From assembly GCA_015660615.1 (NCBI GenBank), contig DQKQ01000083.1:1-15940 (forward strand): a DNA stretch of 15,940 nt, written 5' to 3'. The translations under genes were made by a program, and so were the position numbers. Under the pieces are notes generated by a model. That model did no database searches. It worked only from the letters and a program-made list of their open reading frames with translations, and had not been told where the DNA came from. This DNA comes from Flavobacteriales bacterium (GTDB lineage Bacteria; Bacteroidota; Bacteroidia; Flavobacteriales_D; Sanyastnellaceae). Shown here piece after piece: positions 6,947-13,756 of the stretch (position 1 is its first letter; every line of letters starts with the position of its first letter).

Positions 6947-8179
6947 ATGAAAAAGATTAAAGTAAACAATCCAGTTGTAGAGATCGATGGCGATGAGATG
7001 ACTCGCATTATTTGGCAGTTCATCAAGGACAAGCTGATTCTACCTTACCTAGATATAGAACTACTCTACTATGACTTAGGAATTGAGAAGCGAGATGAGA
7101 CGAATGACCAAATCACAATCGATGCTGCTGATGCAATTAACAAGTATCACGTGGGTATTAAGTGTGCGACTATAACGCCTGATGAAGATAGAGTTGAGGA
7201 ATTTGGGCTTAAGCAAATGTGGCGCTCTCCCAATGGAACACTGAGAAATATAATAGGTGGTACGGTTTTCCGTGAACCTATCATTATGAAGAACGTTCCG
7301 AGACTTGTTCCTGGTTGGACGGAGCCGATTTGCATCGGACGACACGCATTCGGTGATCAGTACAAGGCTACTGACACTGTGATTAAAGAAAAAGGTACAT
7401 TAAAGATGTCTTTCATTCCTGAAGATGGAGGAGAGACTCAAGAATGGACTGTATTCAACTTCGAAGGTGCTGGAGGAGTGGCAATGTGCATGTATAATAC
7501 TGATGAGAGCATATATGGTTTCGCTCATTCTTGTATGAATCAAGCTCTTACTAAGAAGTGGCCACTTTACCTCTCTACTAAGAACACGATTTTAAAGGCT
7601 TACGACGGACGCTTTAAGGACATCTTCCAAGAGGTCTTAGATGCAGATTACTCACAGAAGTTTGCTGATGCAGGAATCACCTATGAGCATCGCCTTATTG
7701 ACGATATGGTCGCTGCTGCAATGAAGTGGAGCGGTGGATTTATTTGGGCTTGTAAGAACTACGACGGAGATGTTCAGTCTGACACAGTAGCTCAAGGGTT
7801 CGGATCACTCGGGCTTATGACATCTGTACTTGTTACTCCTGATGGCGGAACTATGGAAGCTGAGGCTGCCCACGGAACCGTGACTCGACACTACAGAGAG
7901 CACCAGAAGGGAAATAAAACTTCGACAAATCCTATCGCTTCGATATTTGCTTGGACACGTGGATTAAACTTCCGAGGAAAGCTTGATGGCAACGAGGATC
8001 TCCGAAACTTCGCAGATACTCTAGAGCAGGTTTGCATAGATGTTGTTGAAAGCGGCCGCATGACGAAGGACCTTGCACTTCTAATTCACAAAAAAGATAT
8101 GACTTCAGAGCACTGGTTAACTACAGAAGGATTCTTAGAAGCTATTGACTCTGACCTTAGGGATCGTATGGGAGCTTAA
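6947..8179 (+). CDS. icd: NADP-dependent isocitrate dehydrogenase, eukaryotic-type homodimer
   Basis: Oxidises and decarboxylates isocitrate to 2-oxoglutarate, making NADPH, in the TCA cycle. The 410-residue protein belongs to the homodimeric subfamily that includes animal IDH1/IDH2, not the E. coli Icd type. Its catalytic residues fall at the same numbers as in human IDH1: SPNGT at 94-98, Arg100, Arg109, Arg132 in GRHAFGDQY, Tyr139, Lys212 in LSTKNT, Asp252, Asp275 and Asp279 in NYDGDVQSD. Arg314-His315 in AAHGTVTRHY mark NADP over NAD specificity. The chain is full length. It lies 12 bases after ndk and 42 bases before the aminotransferase, which consumes 2-oxoglutarate. A TATCTTTA element (8210-8217) in the latter gap could give the next gene its own promoter. 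Confidence 0.97.
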   Translation: MKKIKVNNPVVEIDGDEMTRIIWQFIKDKLILPYLDIELLYYDLGIEKRDETNDQITIDAADAINKYHVGIKCATITPDEDRVEEFGLKQMWRSPNGTLRNIIGGTVFREPIIMKNVPRLVPGWTEPICIGRHAFGDQYKATDTVIKEKGTLKMSFIPEDGGETQEWTVFNFEGAGGVAMCMYNTDESIYGFAHSCMNQALTKKWPLYLSTKNTILKAYDGRFKDIFQEVLDADYSQKFADAGITYEHRLIDDMVAAAMKWSGGFIWACKNYDGDVQSDTVAQGFGSLGLMTSVLVTPDGGTMEAEAAHGTVTRHYREHQKGNKTSTNPIASIFAWTRGLNFRGKLDGNEDLRNFADTLEQVCIDVVESGRMTKDLALLIHKKDMTSEHWLTTEGFLEAIDSDLRDRMGA

Positions 8180-8221
8180 TACAAGTCTCAACCTAATTGA
8201 TCTTTTAGATATCTTTACCCA

Positions 8222-9508
8222 ATGGAAATGAATGAAAATATTGTTAATAGACCTTCTAATTCAGAAGAGGCTATGGCTCTAGAAAATCGTCACGGAGCAC
8301 ATAACTATCACCCACTACCTGTGGTACTTGACAGAGGAGAAGGGGTTATTGTTTGGGATATTGACGGGAAGGAATACTACGATTTTCTCAGCGCATATAG
8401 CGCAGTAAACCAAGGACATTGTCACCCAGCTATTGTAAAAGCAATGGTCGATCAGGCGAATAAACTCACTCTCACCTCTCGTGCATTCTACTCTTCTAAC
8501 CTCGGTAAATACGAACAGTTCGTAACTGAGTACTTCGGTTACGATAAAGTTCTACCTATGAATACAGGGGCTGAAGCTGTTGAAACTGCCATCAAAATTG
8601 CTCGTAAATGGGCATACGATGTTAAAGGAGTTCCAGCTAACCAGGCTCGCATCTTAACGTGTGGCGAGAATTTCCATGGCCGCACAACTACAATAATTTC
8701 ATTTTCTACGGATGATGACGCTACAGGTGGATTTGGACCTTATACTCCGGGATTTGACGTTATCGAGTACAACAACCTCGACGTTTTACGCGAAGCCGTA
8801 AAAGACCCTAACGTAGCCGGATTCTTAGTCGAGCCTATCCAAGGTGAGGCAGGCGTAAATGTCCCTTCTGAAAACTACATCCGTGAGGCTCACGCCATTT
8901 GTAAGGAGGCAAACGTTCTCTTTATGGCAGACGAAGTCCAAACTGGAATCGCCCGCACTGGTGCTCTACTTGCTACTTGCGGAAATTGCACTTGCTCTGG
9001 ATCTTGCGAACGTCAAGCCACTTTCGTTAAAGCCGACCTACTCATTCTAGGAAAAGCACTAAGCGGAGGCGCTTATCCCGTTTCTGCTGTCCTTGCAGAC
9101 GAAGACATTATGTCGGTAATACACCCAGGACAGCACGGATCCACTTTCGGAGGAAACCCCGTTGCCGCAGAAGTAGCTATCGCCGCCCTATCTGTAGTTC
9201 GCGACGAAGACTTGGCCTTGAATGCACGTACACTTGGACATCAGTTCCGTTCTGGAATCGAAGCAATAGCTAAGGAATGCTCGCTAATAAAGCTCGTTCG
9301 TGGACGTGGATTATTGAACGCCGTTATCATCAACGACACGCAAGAATCAACCACAGCGTGGGATCTATGTGTCGCCATGAAAGATAATGGGCTTCTCGCG
9401 AAGCCTACGCACGGAAACATTATCCGCTTTGCTCCTCCCTTAGTAATTACTGAAGAGCAGCTAGACGAATGCCTTGCCATTATCCGCAAGACGTTTATGG
9501 AGTTTTAG
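8222..9508 (+). CDS. rocD: Ornithine aminotransferase
   Basis: A class III PLP aminotransferase that converts ornithine and 2-oxoglutarate to glutamate semialdehyde and glutamate, linking arginine breakdown to proline and glutamate. In 428 residues it shows the OAT-type N-terminus NRHGAHNYHPLPVVLDRGEG (22-41), MNTGAEAVETAIK at 113-125, FHGRTT at 151-156, EPIQGEAGV at 204-212, DEVQTGIARTG at 237-247 with Asp237 against the PLP ring, and the PLP lysine Lys278 in LGKALSGG. GSTFGGNP at 306-313 closes the site. Between the Asp and Lys motifs sits a cysteine cluster (Cys253, 256, 258, 262; C-x2-C-x-C-x3-C) that is absent from the human enzyme as I remember it. ATG at 8222 is used; Met3 is an alternative. 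Transcription may continue from icd or start at TATCTTTA just upstream. Confidence 0.95.
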   Translation: MEMNENIVNRPSNSEEAMALENRHGAHNYHPLPVVLDRGEGVIVWDIDGKEYYDFLSAYSAVNQGHCHPAIVKAMVDQANKLTLTSRAFYSSNLGKYEQFVTEYFGYDKVLPMNTGAEAVETAIKIARKWAYDVKGVPANQARILTCGENFHGRTTTIISFSTDDDATGGFGPYTPGFDVIEYNNLDVLREAVKDPNVAGFLVEPIQGEAGVNVPSENYIREAHAICKEANVLFMADEVQTGIARTGALLATCGNCTCSGSCERQATFVKADLLILGKALSGGAYPVSAVLADEDIMSVIHPGQHGSTFGGNPVAAEVAIAALSVVRDEDLALNARTLGHQFRSGIEAIAKECSLIKLVRGRGLLNAVIINDTQESTTAWDLCVAMKDNGLLAKPTHGNIIRFAPPLVITEEQLDECLAIIRKTFMEF

Positions 9509-9513
9509 GGATT

Positions 9514-10506
9514 TTAGTCAATAAACCCTTGTTCGCGCATCCAATCGTCGTTGTATATTTTCGCTACGTAGCGAGAACCGTGATCGTGGAAGAGGACGAC
9601 GGGGAGGTCGCCAGGCTTAAGCTCGGACTTGAATTGACGTAGACCCTGAATGGCCGAACCACATGAGTATCCGAGAAATAAACCTTCTTTGAGGGCGAGC
9701 TCTCTCGCTGCTAGGGCCGCATCTTTGTCTGTCACCTTCTCGAACTTGTCAATAATATCGAAGTTGACGTTTGCAGGTAGTATATCTTCCCCTATGCCTT
9801 CAGTTAGATAGCTGTAGATTTCATTTTCGTCGAATTCTCCAGTTTCAAGATATTTTTTGAACACCGATCCATAAGAATCGACACCCCATATCTGGACATC
9901 TGGATTCTGTTCTTTAAGATATTTAGCCACACCAGATATTGTTCCCCCTGTACCAACTCCTACAATGAAATGGGTGATGCGACCTTCTGTTTGGGCCCAA
10001 ATTTCTGGGCCTGTAGTAAGATAATGAGCTTTACTATTACTGAGATTATCATATTGATTGCACCAGAAGCTATTCTCGATAGAGTTATTCAACTTCTCCG
10101 CCACACTGTAGTAACTCTCTGGGTGATCGGGCGCCACCGCAGTAGGACAAACATGTACCGTCGACCCCATTGCCCTCAACATATCAACCTTCTCCTTGCT
10201 TTGCTTACAATTTGTAGTACAAATCAGTTTGTAACCCTTAACTATCGCTGCTAAAGCTAGCCCCATACCTGTGTTTCCTGAAGTACACTCGATTATGGTT
10301 CCTCCTGGCTTCAAGTCGCCAGATGCCTCAGCATCTTCAATCATTTGGAGTGCCATCCTGTCTTTCACGCTATGACCTGGGTTAAAGTACTCAACCTTAG
10401 CATACACATCGCAGGGGAAATCCTCTACGATTCTATTCAACTTTATTAGAGGAGTGTTTCCAATAGCTCCTAAGATGTTTTCGTGTACGTTTTTTCCTTT
10501 ATTCAT
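9514..10506 (-). CDS. Cystathionine beta-synthase / cysteine synthase family PLP enzyme
   Basis: A fold type II PLP enzyme of 330 residues. The Schiff-base lysine is Lys48 in NPGHSVKDR (42-50), the substrate loop TSGNTG is at 75-80 and the phosphate-binding GTGGT is at 185-189. EGIGED at 236-241 and the closing DDWMREQGF (320-328 region) resemble the catalytic core of eukaryotic cystathionine beta-synthase more than CysK. It has neither the N-terminal haem-binding region nor the C-terminal regulatory CBS-domain pair of the human enzyme, so only the catalytic core is present. Likely reactions are cystathionine formation from serine and homocysteine, or cysteine formation from an activated serine; sequence alone does not decide. 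It is convergent with rocD (5 bases between stops) and divergent from the ABC permease. A consensus -7 box lies only 4 bases before its ATG. Confidence 0.88.
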   Translation of the reverse strand: MNKGKNVHENILGAIGNTPLIKLNRIVEDFPCDVYAKVEYFNPGHSVKDRMALQMIEDAEASGDLKPGGTIIECTSGNTGMGLALAAIVKGYKLICTTNCKQSKEKVDMLRAMGSTVHVCPTAVAPDHPESYYSVAEKLNNSIENSFWCNQYDNLSNSKAHYLTTGPEIWAQTEGRITHFIVGVGTGGTISGVAKYLKEQNPDVQIWGVDSYGSVFKKYLETGEFDENEIYSYLTEGIGEDILPANVNFDIIDKFEKVTDKDAALAARELALKEGLFLGYSCGSAIQGLRQFKSELKPGDLPVVLFHDHGSRYVAKIYNDDWMREQGFID

Positions 10507-10510
10507 TCTG

Positions 10511-10518
10511 CAAAAGTA
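10511..10518 (-). promoter_or_regulatory. -7 element almost abutting the PLP enzyme start
   Basis: On the minus strand this reads TACTTTTG, an exact TAnnTTTG match, with only four bases (10507-10510) before the ATG. A transcript from it would start at or within a few bases of the start codon. No TTTG lies about 20 bases upstream. Confidence 0.4.
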
Positions 10519-10520
10519 AG

Positions 10521-10528
10521 TACCTTTC
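10521..10528 (+). promoter_or_regulatory. Possible -7 element for the ABC permease operon
   Basis: TACCTTTC differs from TAnnTTTG only in the last base and ends 7 bases before the permease ATG. The divergent gap is only 29 bases, so the promoter must lie here or inside the neighbouring gene. Confidence 0.3.
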
Positions 10529-10535
10529 AGCCCCG

Positions 10536-11996
10536 ATGAGTATTACTCGTAAAATAGCAAACCGGATGAGCCAAGAAGCAAGTGGTTCTCATTCGTCTTG
10601 GGCTCGCCCAGTGGTAAAGATTGCTACAGCTGGAGTAGCGTTAGGCATAGCTTTAATCATTGTGTCCACAGCTATAGTGCAGGGTTTTCAGCACGAGGTG
10701 AAGGAACTTGTAATAGGATTTAGTTCTCACCTTCAGGTCACTCCTAACGATCCTGATAATGATGGATTGGTACTTGACTCTAAACTTTTAAAGGAGTTTT
10801 CAGATTTATCTGGAGTGCGGCACGTAGCTCCCATGCACATTAGGCCAGGACTGTTAGAAACAAGTGAATCTCTGAAAGGTGTAACAGTAAAAGGAATTGA
10901 CTTCGGAATCTCAAAAACAAGTTTTTCTAGTGATACGACGATGATCTGGGAGGCGCTCACATCTGGAGAGCTACCACACAGCGAAAACGACATCCTGATT
11001 TCTAAGCCACTCGCATCTAAACTCGAACTTCAAAGTGGTGACCGCATCGCACTTTATCTTGTTATTAAAAATGAAGACGTAAAACCTCGTCAAGTGAAAG
11101 TTTGTGGCATTTATGAAACTGGGCTACTTGAATATGACGAGAGGTTTGTGTTTGTGAATAGCTCTCTTTTACAAGACGTGGCGAATAGAGGAGTCCAAGC
11201 GGTAATTTATCTCGATGAAGATGAGTCCGCTCCGAGAGGGGGAGTTTTCGGTTTGGACACCGATGGGGAGAAAGCGAAAGGGGTTTGGTCTCCTAGAAAA
11301 CCTGAATATTTAGAAGAAAAAGACGCTCAATTCTTATGGATTGTGGGAGATTCTACAGTTAGCGATACAGCAGTCTGCACGTACTCAGGTGGCAATTGGA
11401 CGGCTGAATCTGGAGATGGTTCTGAGGAGATGTTTGCCGAGGGCTACGAGATATTAATTGATGATTTAGAGGCTTTAAACTACGTAGAGGAGGAGGTGTT
11501 CCACGTCTTGCCTTACACACTTACAATATATAATGTTAAACGGCAGAGCCCTGAGATTTTTAGTTGGCTTGCTATGTTAGATATGAATGTCGTCATAATC
11601 ATAGGGCTGATGATTATGATAAGTATCATAAATATGGTTAGCGCACTGCTGATCGTGATCCTCGAGCGTCGCCCTCAAGTGGGACTGCTTAAAGCCCTAG
11701 GGATGAATGATGCTACGGTAATAAAGTTGTTCGTGAGATATGCAGCCCGCATCATTGGAGGTGGGTTTATTGCTGGAAACATCCTAGGCCTTGGTATTTG
11801 TTTAGTCCAAACAAAGACTGGTCTACTCACCCTCGACCCAGCCGCATACTACGTTTCAGAAGTCCCCATCTTACTTGATTTTACAAGATTAGCTTCGATA
11901 GAGATTGTAGCTTTTGCCACCTGTATAATCGCTATGCTACTTCCTGCTTGGTACAGTACACGAATTCAACCATCCACAGCGTTAAGAATTAAGTGA
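10536..11996 (+). CDS. ABC transporter permease, FtsX/LolC-LolE type
   Basis: An inner-membrane permease of the FtsX/MacB fold, most like the LolC/LolE subunits that release lipoproteins from the inner membrane. In 486 residues there is one N-terminal helix (about 26-49), a large periplasmic domain (about 50-345) and three C-terminal helices (about 350-376, 403-425, 452-475). The cytoplasmic coupling segment ERRPQVGLLKALGM is at 377-390, matching the ER-x-x-E-I-G-x-L-K-A-x-G motif of the family. The C-terminal AAYYVSEVPILLD (436-448) is LolC/E-like. Family members are usually about 400-420 residues. The excess seems to fall at about 220-301, an acidic Gly/Ser-rich stretch just before GYEILIDD. 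The cognate ATPase is not in the window. Its stop overlaps the muramidase start as TGATG. Confidence 0.88.
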   Translation: MSITRKIANRMSQEASGSHSSWARPVVKIATAGVALGIALIIVSTAIVQGFQHEVKELVIGFSSHLQVTPNDPDNDGLVLDSKLLKEFSDLSGVRHVAPMHIRPGLLETSESLKGVTVKGIDFGISKTSFSSDTTMIWEALTSGELPHSENDILISKPLASKLELQSGDRIALYLVIKNEDVKPRQVKVCGIYETGLLEYDERFVFVNSSLLQDVANRGVQAVIYLDEDESAPRGGVFGLDTDGEKAKGVWSPRKPEYLEEKDAQFLWIVGDSTVSDTAVCTYSGGNWTAESGDGSEEMFAEGYEILIDDLEALNYVEEEVFHVLPYTLTIYNVKRQSPEIFSWLAMLDMNVVIIIGLMIMISIINMVSALLIVILERRPQVGLLKALGMNDATVIKLFVRYAARIIGGGFIAGNILGLGICLVQTKTGLLTLDPAAYYVSEVPILLDFTRLASIEIVAFATCIIAMLLPAWYSTRIQPSTALRIK

Positions 11997-13192
11997 TGAA
12001 AAATCTATTTCTACTCATTTCTTTTATGTGCGTAATTTCAGTCAATGGACAAACTACTGATATTGCCCTTGGTAATGAAAACATTGACATGATTGTTCAA
12101 CTCACTACCTCGCAAAAGGTGGCTGTTGTCGGAAACCATACTTCTGTTCTAAGTTCTTCGGGCACTCATCTTGTGGATACTTTAGTCTCTCGGGGAGTTA
12201 ACGTGGTGAAGGTCTTCGCTCCTGAACATGGATTTCGTGGAGATAGAGCTAATGGCGCTCATATTAATGACGATATCGATCTTAAAACGGGCCTCCCAAT
12301 TTTATCTCTTCACGGCAACTCGCGCAAACCCTCCCCTACTACTCTCTCAGATATCGACATCATAATCTTCGATATTCAAGATGTCGGGGCGCGATTCTAT
12401 ACTTACTTAAGCACTCTCCTTCTTGTAATGGAAGCTGCAGCTGAAAATGGCGTTTCCGTTATCGTGCTCGATAGGCCTAACCCACACGGTCATCATGTGG
12501 AAGGTCCTATGCTCGATCCAGAATTTAAGTCCTTTGTGGGATGGGCACCCGTGCCCGTAATTCACGGGATGACCTTGGGTGAGATCGCTAAAATGGCGAA
12601 CGGAGAAGGTTGGTTAGCTGGAGAAATTAAAGTTCGCCTCCACGTAATCGAGTGCTCGGGGTATGCTCACTCCGATAGGTATGCACTTCCCGTTCCTCCA
12701 TCACCTAATCTACCCACTGAAGTCTCAATAGAGTTATACCCCTCGCTATGTTTTCTCGAGCCTACAATAGTTAGCGTAGGACGTGGAACTCCTACCCCGT
12801 TCGAAATAACTGGCTACCCCACATCGAAAGGCAACTTTTCATTTACTCCTGTAGCGACACCCGGAGCATCTCCCCACCCTAAACACGAAAACAAGGAATG
12901 TTATGGGAGTAACCATTACGAGCTGGGGAAGTCTTGGCTTGATAGTGGTATAAGTTGGGATCTGTCGATATTACAGAGGTACGTTGCACAATATGTGGAG
13001 GAAACTGGCTATATAGAAGGATTCTTCTCGAACCCCGGTTTCTTTGATAAATTAGCTGGGACTGATAAATTAAGAAGGGCTCTTGAAAAAGGAGAAAGTC
13101 TTGATAAATTGGAGGAGATTTGGGAAAAAGAAATTGAAGAATTTAAAAATAATAGAGAGCCATACTTATTATACCCGCTCGTGCGCAAATAA
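11996..13192 (+). CDS. namZ: Exo-beta-N-acetylmuramidase, NamZ/DUF1343 family
   Basis: The DUF1343 family includes NamZ enzymes (GH171), which remove terminal N-acetylmuramic acid from the non-reducing end of peptidoglycan fragments during cell-wall recycling. The 398-residue protein has a signal peptide (MKNLFLLISFMCVISVNG-Q), so it is periplasmic. Family motifs are VVGNHTSV at 44-51, FAPEHGFRG at 74-82 with the conserved Glu-His, FDIQDVGARFYTY at 125-137, VLDRPNPHG at 157-165, a W-x-P-V-x-x-HGMT-x-GE block at about 183-195, and PPSPNLPT near 228. The length is normal. I chose ATG at 11996, which overlaps the permease stop as TGATG and allows translational coupling; GTG at 11993 would add one residue. 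It is followed 17 bases later by a lipoprotein gene. NagZ or other recycling partners are not nearby. Confidence 0.92.
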   Translation: MKNLFLLISFMCVISVNGQTTDIALGNENIDMIVQLTTSQKVAVVGNHTSVLSSSGTHLVDTLVSRGVNVVKVFAPEHGFRGDRANGAHINDDIDLKTGLPILSLHGNSRKPSPTTLSDIDIIIFDIQDVGARFYTYLSTLLLVMEAAAENGVSVIVLDRPNPHGHHVEGPMLDPEFKSFVGWAPVPVIHGMTLGEIAKMANGEGWLAGEIKVRLHVIECSGYAHSDRYALPVPPSPNLPTEVSIELYPSLCFLEPTIVSVGRGTPTPFEITGYPTSKGNFSFTPVATPGASPHPKHENKECYGSNHYELGKSWLDSGISWDLSILQRYVAQYVEETGYIEGFFSNPGFFDKLAGTDKLRRALEKGESLDKLEEIWEKEIEEFKNNREPYLLYPLVRK

Positions 13193-13209
13193 ATATTATC
13201 TTAGCGATT

Positions 13210-13722
13210 ATGAAAACGATGAAAACTATTTTCTTTAGTACTACAGCTATTGCATTCGCCGCACTCCTAACGCTTTCTGGTTGCACGAAGCACGAACCAT
13301 TCGTGAATATTGAATTAGATTGTGAATGTGGAACTCTTAACCTGGACGGACGTGATTTGACTGTTAGACTTGCTGAGGGATATGCTCCTGCGTCTGACCT
13401 TTCTCCTGAGGAGCCTTTATTGTGGAAGTACTTCGTTGTTGCAGACTTTCGTACAGAAAACGAAGTAACATACCATGCACCAAGCCATGACTTAGAGTTT
13501 TCCGTTAGTTTCGCATCTATCGGAGGTTCTACCACATTAGATGCAGCAACAGCTCTTCACGTTAAAGAAATTGAAGTGCCTAACTTCGATGAGGAATGGA
13601 CTATATCAGGTGGAACCGTAAAAGTGGTACAAACTGACAGCATCCACATACTAACGTTTACAGACGTCCAAGTCGGAAATAATGATATCATTAATGCCGA
13701 TTTAACAATCGTTCCTCAATAG
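13210..13722 (+). CDS. Small lipoprotein of unknown function
   Basis: 170 residues with a lipoprotein signal: basic MKTMKT, a hydrophobic core, then the lipobox L-S-G-C with the lipidated Cys25. The mature protein is about 146 residues, acidic and predicted mostly beta, with repeated strands (ISGGTVKVVQ, IHILTFTDVQV, INADLTIVP) suggesting a beta-sandwich. A C-E-C pair follows the lipid anchor at residues 38-40. I recognise no named family. After the lipid Cys comes TKHEP, without the strong acidic run seen in surface-export signals of some Bacteroidota lipoproteins, so surface exposure is uncertain. The start could also be Met4. It sits 17 bases after the muramidase in the same direction and is convergent with aconitase. 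It may be the third gene of that operon. Confidence 0.85.
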   Translation: MKTMKTIFFSTTAIAFAALLTLSGCTKHEPFVNIELDCECGTLNLDGRDLTVRLAEGYAPASDLSPEEPLLWKYFVVADFRTENEVTYHAPSHDLEFSVSFASIGGSTTLDAATALHVKEIEVPNFDEEWTISGGTVKVVQTDSIHILTFTDVQVGNNDIINADLTIVPQ

Positions 13723-13756
13723 GAATTTATATAATTAAAAAGCCCAGCAGAGACGA

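Noticed and set aside
9507..9529. Weak hairpin (AGGG-a-TTT / AAACCCT) over the convergent stops of rocD and the PLP enzyme
   Set aside because: Seven pairs with a bulge, AT-rich, and no T-tract on either side; not enough to call a bidirectional terminator.
9970..10254. 94-codon plus-strand open frame opposite the PLP enzyme
   Set aside because: The opposite strand holds clear catalytic motifs, and this frame has no recognisable domain or start context.
11993..11995. GTG start for the muramidase
   Set aside because: It would add a single residue before an adjacent ATG. The TGATG arrangement with ATG at 11996 is the simpler reading.
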